Below are positions 24,015 to 28,833 of a stretch of 28,833 nt of DNA, piece by piece. The position numbers were made by a program, and so were the translations under genes. The stretch comes from an uncultured Christensenella sp. (GTDB taxonomy: Bacteria > Bacillota > Clostridia > Christensenellales > UBA1242): assembly GCA_910584815.1 (NCBI GenBank), contig CAJUBT010000001.1, positions 46,281-75,113 of the forward strand, written 5' to 3'. Positions within the stretch are counted from its first letter, which is position 1, and each line of letters begins with the position of its first letter. The notes beneath the pieces were generated by a model. It searched no databases and had not been told where the DNA came from. It saw only the letters and a program-made list of their open reading frames with translations.

Positions 24015-25019
24015 ATGTTATTTGAAAATTATGAAAGAAGAATAAACCAAATTAATAAAGTGCTAAATAAAAATGGCATTAAAGATTTAGATGAAGCAAA
24101 AAAACTTTGTGATGATTTGGGTGTTAATGTAATTGAAATTGTAAAAGGTATTCAACCTATCTGTTTTGATAATGCTGGTTGGGCTTATACTGTTGGGGCT
24201 GCTATTGCAATTAAAAAGGGTGTAACTAAAGCTTGTGATGTTTCAAAATGCTTGGGAGAAGGGTTACAATCTTTCTGTATTCCTGGTTCTGTTGCCGATG
24301 ATAGAAAGGTAGGGCTTGGTCACGGAAATTTAGGTTATATGTTGCTTAGTGAAGATACTGAATGTTTTGCTTTTCTTGCTGGGCACGAAAGTTTTGCTGC
24401 TGCAGAAGGTGCTATAGGAATTGCAAAAAATGCTAATAAAGTTAGAACAAAACCTTTAAGGGTTATTCTTAATGGGTTAGGCAAGGATGCCGCACAAATT
24501 ATTTCTCGTATAAATGGGTTTACTTATGTTCAAACCGATTTTGATTTTTCAACAGGAAAAGTTAAAGTTGTAAACGAAACTGCTTACTCTAACGGGGAAA
24601 GAAGCAAAGTTCGTTGCTATGGTGCAAACGATGTTAGAGAAGGTGTTGCTATAATGCACCTTGAAAATGTAGATATTTCAATTACAGGAAATTCTACAAA
24701 CCCAACTCGTTTCCAACATCCAGTTGCTGGAACCTATAAAAAAGAAAGATTAGAACAAGGCAAAAAATATTTTTCAGTTGCTTCTGGTGGTGGTACAGGC
24801 AGAACTTTACACCCAGACAATATGGGGGCAGGTCCTGCTTCATATGGTATGACAGATACAATGGGAAGAATGCATAGCGATGCACAATTTGCAGGTTCTT
24901 CATCTGTTCCTGCTCACGTAGAAATGATGGGGCTTATTGGTATGGGCAACAACCCAATGGTTGGTGCAACTGTTTCGGTTTCAGTTGCAATTTCTCAAGC
25001 AATGCAAAATAAAAAATAA
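24015..25019 (+). CDS. GGGtGRT protein, function unknown
   Basis: A 334-residue protein named for its motif, seen here as GGGTGRT at 258-264 (VASGGGTGRTLHPDNMGAG). Other conserved-looking stretches are FDNAGWAYTVGAAIAIKKG, FCIPGSVADDRKVGLGHGNLG, FLAGHESFAAAEGAIGIAKNA and the C-terminal PAHVEMMGLIGMGNNPMVGA. It has seven cysteines (32, 50, 74, 79, 88, 117, 201); C74, C79 and C88 are close together and might hold a metal or cluster. No transmembrane segment. The gene follows a NifU-like scaffold gene by 20 bases with AGGATAGGGGGAAAG between, so the two are one operon. Family identity is firm; the reaction is unknown to me. Confidence 0.88.
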   Translation: MLFENYERRINQINKVLNKNGIKDLDEAKKLCDDLGVNVIEIVKGIQPICFDNAGWAYTVGAAIAIKKGVTKACDVSKCLGEGLQSFCIPGSVADDRKVGLGHGNLGYMLLSEDTECFAFLAGHESFAAAEGAIGIAKNANKVRTKPLRVILNGLGKDAAQIISRINGFTYVQTDFDFSTGKVKVVNETAYSNGERSKVRCYGANDVREGVAIMHLENVDISITGNSTNPTRFQHPVAGTYKKERLEQGKKYFSVASGGGTGRTLHPDNMGAGPASYGMTDTMGRMHSDAQFAGSSSVPAHVEMMGLIGMGNNPMVGATVSVSVAISQAMQNKK

Positions 25020-25172
25020 TTAGGTTTATTTAGTTTTTTAAAAATATATAAATTTTAAATAGTTGTGAATTTAATTCTCTTATTAAGTTTAGAGAACTGT
25101 TTACTAATTCAATTTACAATTAATTAACTTTCAGTTTTAAAAATTAAGTAAAAATTTTATAAAAATAAAATA

Positions 25173-25207
25173 TAAAAAAGTATAGGAAAGGTGCCTATAC
25201 TTTTTTT
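25173..25207 (+). terminator. Terminator after the GGGtGRT operon
   Basis: AAAAAAGTATAGG (25174-25186) and CCTATACTTTTTT (25194-25206) pair over 13 bases with a 7-base loop. A-rich and T-rich flanks make it usable in both directions, so it may also serve the leftward antiporter gene. Confidence 0.85.
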
Positions 25208-25238
25208 ATGAAGTTTGAAAGCGTTTTTTTAACTTTGT

Positions 25239-26225
25239 TTAATTTCTAACAATAATATAAATTAAATAAGCAACATACATTGCAACAAACATTGCACCTT
25301 GCCATTTTTTTATGTTTTTTGAGAAACGGGATATTATAAAAATAATTAAAGCAGATAAAAGCATAATAACTAAATCTACTAAAATAGTGCTTGAAACTGT
25401 TAAAGTGCTTATGGTTGAGGAAAGCCCCAATATAAAAACTATGTTGAAAATGTTAGAGCCAATTACATTACCAAGTGCAATATCGTTTTCTTTTTTAACG
25501 CTAGCAACAACGCTAGTTACCAATTCTGGAAGAGAAGTTCCAACCGAAACTATAGTTAGCCCAACAAGAGATTCACTCATTCCCAAATTCTTTGCAATGC
25601 TAGAAACATTATTAACAACTAAATCGCCACCAAAAATTACTCCTGCAAGCCCTAGTATTGCAAGAATAATGCTTACCCATAAGGGAAGTTCTTTTTTAGG
25701 TTTGTTAGTTATTGTGTTGTTGGCAGGCATTAGTTCTTTAGTCATTTTCTTTGCTTTTTTCTTGTTAAGCCTTGTTGTTCTTGCAATTAAAAATAGAATA
25801 TAGCTAACCAATAAAATTAAAAAAGAAATCGATTCAAAAATATCTAAAGTGTAAGGTGTTATTACAAAGCAAAAAATTAGTAAAATTATATTAAGAAGTA
25901 AAAGAATAGGTAAGTCGTACTTTTTAACATCTGTTCCAATTACAAGTGGGCAAATTAAAGAACTTATGCCAATAATTAAAAATGTGTTAAAAATGTTAGA
26001 TCCAATAACATTGCTTATGCTCATATCGTTCATACCATTAAGCGAACTGTTAATGCTAACAGAAGCTTCTGGGGCACTTGTGCCAAGAGATACTAGTGTT
26101 AAGCCAATAATAAGTGGTGGAATTTTAAGTGCTTTTGCAAGTTTACTGCTGCCATCAACAAAAAAGTCTGCCCCTTTTACAAGTAAAATTAAACCAATAA
26201 CTAATAGTAAAATATTTAAAAACAT
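25239..26225 (-). CDS. CaCA-family cation antiporter, probably Mn2+-regulated
   Basis: A 328-residue Ca2+/Na+-antiporter-like membrane protein (YrbG type) with the two inverted alpha-repeats of the family. Repeat 1 is GLTLVSLGTSAPEASVSI ... SNVIGSNIFN (about 41-80); repeat 2 is GLTIVSVGTSLPELVTSV ... GNVIGSNIFN. The acids in GTSAPE and GTSLPE are the known cation ligands. About ten hydrophobic helices, with a basic cytoplasmic loop between the halves (RLNKKKAKKMTKEL). GGAGGAAACAAA directly precedes the ATG. The leader carries a yybP-ykoY-type riboswitch, so the exported ion may include Mn2+ rather than, or as well as, Ca2+; this is inference from regulation. Confidence 0.92.
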   Translation of the reverse strand: MFLNILLLVIGLILLVKGADFFVDGSSKLAKALKIPPLIIGLTLVSLGTSAPEASVSINSSLNGMNDMSISNVIGSNIFNTFLIIGISSLICPLVIGTDVKKYDLPILLLLNIILLIFCFVITPYTLDIFESISFLILLVSYILFLIARTTRLNKKKAKKMTKELMPANNTITNKPKKELPLWVSIILAILGLAGVIFGGDLVVNNVSSIAKNLGMSESLVGLTIVSVGTSLPELVTSVVASVKKENDIALGNVIGSNIFNIVFILGLSSTISTLTVSSTILVDLVIMLLSALIIFIISRFSKNIKKWQGAMFVAMYVAYLIYIIVRN

Positions 26226-26270
26226 TTTGTTTCCTCCAAAATAATTTTAGTTTTTTATAATTTTATTTTT

Positions 26271-26313
26271 TAAAAAAAGACTTCTACTAAATTATTAATT
26301 TAGTAAAAGTCTT
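26271..26313 (-). terminator. Riboswitch expression-platform terminator
   Basis: Arms 26277-26292 and 26298-26313 pair over 16 bases with one mismatch around a 5-base loop. On the minus strand a T run follows. The 5' arm (read on the minus strand) contains CTTTTACTA, which is also the 3' strand of the riboswitch P1 helix, so the two folds exclude each other. Confidence 0.8.
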
Positions 26314-26405
26314 GAAATTTAAGTTGCTACCGAGCAAAATCTGGTTTTGCTGTATTGACGGCAAGCATCACACATTTTTATGTGCTTTCTACTCCCTTTT
26401 AGTAG
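26301..26405 (-). ncRNA. yybP-ykoY-type manganese riboswitch aptamer
   Basis: Read on the minus strand, the element begins CTACTAAAAGGGAGTAG, contains TTGCCGTCAAT, a GCAAAA/TTTTGC stem, CGGTAGCA, and closes with CAAGACTTTTACTA. GGGAGTAG, CGTCAAT and CAAGAC..TTT in this order match what I remember of the yybP-ykoY class (L1, L3 and the closing P1 strand), which senses Mn2+. P1 pairs TACTAAAAG with CTTTTACTA with one mismatch. A terminator that shares the P1 3' strand follows, then the CaCA antiporter start 46 bases later. Metal binding would favour P1, prevent the terminator and turn the exporter on, as in known members. Class assignment is by eye, not by covariance model. Confidence 0.75.
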
Positions 26406-26690
26406 GTTTATTCAATTTTATATTTTTTTACTTTAAAACAAACTTTGAAACACTTTTTAAAAATTTAATACTTTTTATAAAAGTTTTTTTAAAAGAATTA
26501 TTATAAATAATTAAATTTTTAAAACATTAATTTTAATTTTTTTATATTAAAATAAACAGTTATGTTCTATAGAAAGGTTATTAATAGTATTAAATAAATT
26601 TTTTAATTATTTAAATATTTATAATAATCAATTTAATTATTATTTTCAGTATTTTATAATGTTTTGGTATTATTGTCAAATTTATTTTGT
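26406..26690. other. AT-rich leader region upstream of the riboswitch
   Basis: A 285-base stretch between the cytidylyltransferase-like gene and the riboswitch. It holds the promoter at 26651-26679 and is otherwise plain A/T-rich with no supported gene. No terminator separates it from the upstream gene. Confidence 0.45.
26651..26679 (-). promoter_or_regulatory. Promoter for the riboswitch-antiporter unit
   Basis: On the minus strand TTGACA (26679-26674), a 17-base spacer and TAAAAT (26656-26651): near-perfect SigA. It lies 12 bases after the stop codon of the nucleotidyltransferase and implies a leader of about 240 bases before the aptamer, unless a closer, weaker promoter exists. Confidence 0.7.
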
Positions 26691-27455
26691 TTATTGTCCC
26701 ATTCCATCATCAAGAATAGGAGGAACTATTGGATTTATATCTAATGATTCATTAGTAATGGAATAGGATGTAGGGTCTGTTGGAAGAATTGATATAGAAG
26801 ACCCTGAAGTATATTCCTCTTTTATATTTGAACTAATGGTATCTACTCTATTGCTATTTTTATATTGTTCTATTATTTTCATTTTAATATCGGTAGAGGA
26901 AATTTCTCCTGTTCTTGGTAAGTATATAACATCAATACCGCCTTCTTTTGCTTGTGCTTCAAAGGTTTCCCATCTTTCCACTCCAGCTAATTGTTTTTCT
27001 GTCATTTCTTTTCCTTCATATTCACTTCTTAAGTATTCATCGCAAGAAAAAATAACATCACAACCAAGCTCTTCTGCAGGACCCATTTTATCGTAAAGGT
27101 CGTATTGAGGAATTGCTATGCTTACTCCTTTAATGGCACTTACAATTGCAAGCCTTTGTTCAAACGGAATAATTGGCTCTCTGTGTTTATAATCTCTAAT
27201 AACATCATCTGTGGAAACTCCAACAATTAATTGGTCACAATATTTTAGTGCATTTTGTATGCTTTGTAAGTGTCCATAATGGAACATATCAAAAGCACCA
27301 GTCCAATATCCTCTATGATAAGGTTTTGTAGTATAAAAATCTTGAGCCCCGATAGGAAAACTTCTGGTTTTAGCAACCATTTCTGTAAGTTTTCTAAATA
27401 ATAAACTTTGAGTGTAATCATTTAATCTTTGTGAATTTTGTGTATGGTTTTCCAT
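26691..27455 (-). CDS. Cytidylyltransferase-like (adenylyl/cytidylyltransferase family) protein
   Basis: From ATG 27455, six bases after AAAGGAG, the protein has 254 residues; a longer in-frame start at 27512 would run through a terminator hairpin and is rejected. Seen: the nucleotide-binding motif HYGH (59-62) in GYWTGAFDMFHYGHLQSI, VGVSTDDVIRDYK, IPFEQRLAIVSAIKGV, and RTGEISSTDIKMKI (181-194), the R-T-x-x-x-S-T-T/D signature. This is the core of CTP:phosphocholine, phosphoethanolamine and glycerol-3-phosphate cytidylyltransferases. The region between (CDEYLRSEYEGKEMTEKQL) resembles the eukaryotic-type enzymes. About 45 residues precede the core, and a Ser/Pro/Thr-rich tail (about 200-254) follows that looks disordered. 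A role in phospholipid or teichoic-acid headgroup activation is likely; substrate unknown. Confidence 0.82.
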   Translation of the reverse strand: MENHTQNSQRLNDYTQSLLFRKLTEMVAKTRSFPIGAQDFYTTKPYHRGYWTGAFDMFHYGHLQSIQNALKYCDQLIVGVSTDDVIRDYKHREPIIPFEQRLAIVSAIKGVSIAIPQYDLYDKMGPAEELGCDVIFSCDEYLRSEYEGKEMTEKQLAGVERWETFEAQAKEGGIDVIYLPRTGEISSTDIKMKIIEQYKNSNRVDTISSNIKEEYTSGSSISILPTDPTSYSITNESLDINPIVPPILDDGMGQ

Positions 27456-27475
27456 AGTAAACTCCTTTATAAACA

Positions 27476-27518
27476 AAAAAAATTGTTTGGGGGGTGTATT
27501 ACTCCCAAACAATTTTTA
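27476..27518 (-). terminator. Terminator hairpin in the nucleotidyltransferase leader
   Basis: On the minus strand AAAAATTGTTTGGG (27517-27504) pairs with CCCAAACAATTTTT (27491-27478) over 14 bases with a 12-base loop and a T run. It ends about 15 bases before the AAAGGAG of the downstream gene, so it can either end an upstream short transcript or attenuate that gene. Confidence 0.75.
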
Positions 27519-27620
27519 AAGTTTTTTATTTGCTTGCATTGGTGAAATATAAATTTGTTGAAAACTTTCAACAAAACTATTTATTTTTATTAAGTTTAAT
27601 TTTTTACACTTAATTTTCAT
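27516..27620 (-). CDS. Possible 34-residue leader peptide
   Basis: On the minus strand an ATG at 27620 opens a frame of 34 codons (MKIKCKKLNLIKINSFVESF, then a short tail ending NKKL) that stops with TAA right at the base of the terminator hairpin at 27476-27518. The ATG is only nine bases after a -10 box, so the message would be leaderless or nearly so, and no ribosome binding site is seen. One Cys, basic start, no domain. It may be a chance frame; the stop/hairpin junction is what makes it worth listing. Confidence 0.25.
   Translation of the reverse strand: MKIKCKKLNLIKINSFVESFQQIYISPMQANKKL
27554..27575 (-). repeat. Hairpin in the same leader
   Basis: TTTGTTGAAA (27554-27563) and TTTCAACAAA (27566-27575) are perfect inverted copies, giving a compact stem in the transcript between the promoter at 27630-27658 and the terminator at 27476-27518. 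No T run follows, so it is structural rather than a terminator. Confidence 0.55.
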
Positions 27621-27629
27621 AACAATAGT

Positions 27630-27658
27630 ATAATAACATAGTTAATATTTATAGTCAA
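27630..27658 (-). promoter_or_regulatory. Promoter of the nucleotidyltransferase leader
   Basis: On the minus strand TTGACT (27658-27653), 17 bases, then TATTAT (27635-27630). The leader from here to the start codon is about 170 bases and contains two hairpins. Confidence 0.75.
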
Positions 27659-27689
27659 TGTGCAAATTGCCTAAATTTAAGCCTTTTTT

Positions 27690-27743
27690 AAAAATAAAAA
27701 AACCTATGTAAAAACTTTTACATAGGTAAATTTGATTTATTAC
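27690..27743 (-). ncRNA. Predicted ~50-nt orphan transcript
   Basis: The segment between a perfect consensus promoter (27750-27778) and a perfect terminator hairpin. On the minus strand a short A/T-rich head is followed by ACCTATGTAAA (27727-27717) and TTTACATAGGT (27712-27702) and then seven T residues. It contains no reading frame of any length. It would be an RNA of about 50 bases, mostly the terminator hairpin. It could be a small RNA, a truncated remnant of a leader, or a transcriptional buffer upstream of the next promoter at 27630-27658. Confidence 0.5.
27695..27727 (-). terminator. Terminator ending the orphan transcript
   Basis: ACCTATGTAAAA (27702-27713) and TTTTACATAGGT (27716-27727) are perfect inverted copies of 12 bases. 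On the minus strand seven T residues follow and none on the plus strand, so it works leftwards. Confidence 0.85.
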
Positions 27744-27749
27744 AAAAAT

Positions 27750-27778
27750 ATTATATCACAAAAAAACTACTTTGTCAA
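27750..27778 (-). promoter_or_regulatory. Perfect consensus SigA promoter
   Basis: On the minus strand TTGACA (27778-27773), exactly 17 bases, then TATAAT (27755-27750). It is the only full-consensus promoter I saw in the window, and it reads away from the 301-residue membrane-protein gene at 27926 into a terminator within about 50 bases. Confidence 0.8.
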
Positions 27779-27925
27779 TATTAAAATATAAATATAATGA
27801 TATTATAAGAAAGTATTTATTAAATTTGGGCAACAAAGATAATTAAAATTTAATTTTATAAATGTTAAAAAAACCTTTTGAAAATTTTAATAAAAATGTA
27901 ATAATTAATTTAGGAGATAAAAATA

Positions 27926-28831
27926 ATGGCAAGTGGAGAAAGAAAAAAAAGAAGTTTCTTAGGTTCTTTTTTAAAAGCAATTTTAGTTATAGTTATTGTT
28001 ATTGTTACTTTAATTATAGGCGGATATTTAATTTTAAAATATGCAGTAGGAATTGATATTATAGATATAAAACACAAACTTAATTTGTTAAATGCAAATG
28101 TAAATGAAAGCGAAATTATTTCAAACCCATATTCAAATGCTGATGCTTTTGATGCTTTTAATGTGATGTTTGGAGAAGATAATAATATTTATGTTCAAGA
28201 TGGAGAAATCTTTACTTTTAATGCAGAAGAATTAACAAATGCAAGCCTTATTAGCGATGAAATGCAACTTACTTCAAACCAACTTGCAGGTTGCACAAAT
28301 GTGTTTATAAGTAACTCTATGAGCAGCGATGTTGATGTTTCAGGGTTTACCTTAGAAGCAGAATTAAAACAACTTATGTTTTCGAATTTAAGAAATGAAG
28401 AAGATGTAATAAAAGTTGATGTGAATTCTGTTGTAAAATTTGATTTTGCTATTTTAAAAAATGAGATTAAAAAAGCAAATAACTTTTTTGGTAATTTTAT
28501 TTTAAGATACATTCCTAATAATATATATTTAACTTTGAACACAGAACTTGCTATTGACACTGCAACCAATAATGGTTATACAGTAACTTCTAAAGGTGTT
28601 AAAATTAATAATTTGTCAGAAAAGCAATCTAATGAAGTGCTAGACATTTTTTCAAAACTATACACAGATAGAGAAACAACTTTAGAAACCGAAATAACAA
28701 CTCAGTTTACAGATTTAATTTTTTCTTGTAATGGTAATAGTTTGTTAAGCTCATTAAATGTTGAAAGCTTTACTTTTAAAGTGGAAAATGACCAAATTTT
28801 TGTGGTGCTATTTAAAGGCGAAAATATTTAA
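27926..28831 (+). CDS. Membrane-anchored protein of unknown function
   Basis: A complete 301-residue protein ending two bases before the window edge. Seen: a basic head (MASGERKKRSFLGSF), one strong hydrophobic helix (about 16-38) acting as a signal anchor, and an extracytoplasmic part of about 260 residues rich in Asn, Asp, Ser and Glu with few basic residues. One Cys (GCTNVFI) and a second late (SCNGNS). Strand-rich stretches such as FGNFILRYIPNNIYLTLNTEL and ESFTFKVENDQIFVVLF suggest a beta-rich outer domain. It has no recognised catalytic motif. TAGGAG lies 10 bases before the ATG. Its divergent upstream region carries the consensus leftward promoter. I do not recognise the family. Confidence 0.78.
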   Translation: MASGERKKRSFLGSFLKAILVIVIVIVTLIIGGYLILKYAVGIDIIDIKHKLNLLNANVNESEIISNPYSNADAFDAFNVMFGEDNNIYVQDGEIFTFNAEELTNASLISDEMQLTSNQLAGCTNVFISNSMSSDVDVSGFTLEAELKQLMFSNLRNEEDVIKVDVNSVVKFDFAILKNEIKKANNFFGNFILRYIPNNIYLTLNTELAIDTATNNGYTVTSKGVKINNLSEKQSNEVLDIFSKLYTDRETTLETEITTQFTDLIFSCNGNSLLSSLNVESFTFKVENDQIFVVLFKGENI

Positions 28832-28833
28832 AA

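Noticed and set aside
25312..26244. Plus-strand frames opposite the antiporter
   Set aside because: Antisense shadows; both alpha-repeats and the ribosome binding site support the minus-strand gene.
27456..27512. 19-residue N-terminal extension of the nucleotidyltransferase
   Set aside because: It would be translated through the terminator hairpin; AAAGGAG is placed for the ATG at 27455.
1..28833. tRNA, rRNA, tmRNA, SRP RNA or insertion sequence
   Set aside because: No TTCGA-type arms, no long GC-balanced RNA-like stretches, no transposase motifs and no terminal inverted repeats were found by reading.

Overview
The window is very AT-rich DNA from a low-GC Gram-positive anaerobe, most likely a gut-type Clostridia or related Bacillota lineage. 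The evidence is a DnaD/DnaB-like primosome protein followed by a DnaI-type helicase loader, AAGGAGG-type ribosome binding sites, SigA-like promoters, a YitT family protein, pyruvate formate-lyase, and a NifU-like scaffold paired with a GGGtGRT protein. No rRNA, tRNA, CRISPR array, phage block or insertion sequence was seen. It looks like ordinary chromosome with short accessory stretches.

Layout. 1-1662: a DHFR-like protein whose usual catalytic acid is replaced, then a GT8 glycosyltransferase ending at a long hairpin. 2029-2894: an XRE regulator with a striking double palindromic operator, facing a zinc-ribbon membrane protein. 3173-6955: an RluA-type pseudouridine synthase, a YitT protein with long Lys/Asn-rich tails, a 56-residue acidic protein and a CDF metal exporter with Mn-type site residues. 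7119-9606: dnaD/dnaB-like and dnaI-like primosome genes in one operon. 9618-11518: a small unknown protein divergent from a second XRE regulator, an unknown 106-residue protein and an AlkD-like repair protein. 11915-12938: a GC-rich collagen-like gene of about 83 Gly-X-Y triplets. 13182-18207: a U32 peptidase/RlhA-like protein and pyruvate formate-lyase with a good promoter. 18227-23266: an ABC-F protein, TypA/BipA and a TrkA-C membrane protein. 23302-25207: the NifU-like/GGGtGRT pair. 25239-27778: a CaCA antiporter behind a yybP-ykoY-type Mn2+ riboswitch, then a cytidylyltransferase-like gene behind two stacked promoter-terminator modules. 27926-28831: a membrane-anchored protein of unknown function.

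Most genes are housekeeping (replication initiation, translation and rRNA modification, fermentation, ion homeostasis). The signals most worth a second look are mostly not protein genes: the Mn riboswitch on the minus strand at 26272-26405; a perfect consensus promoter followed within about 50 nt by a perfect terminator (27690-27778), which predicts a very short orphan RNA; the hairpin-bearing leader of the nucleotidyltransferase; the paired 15-bp operators at 2253-2291; and the two-gene NifU-like/GGGtGRT module, whose biochemical role is not known to me. Two predicted Mn-handling exporters (CDF and CaCA) in one window suggest that manganese efflux matters to this organism.
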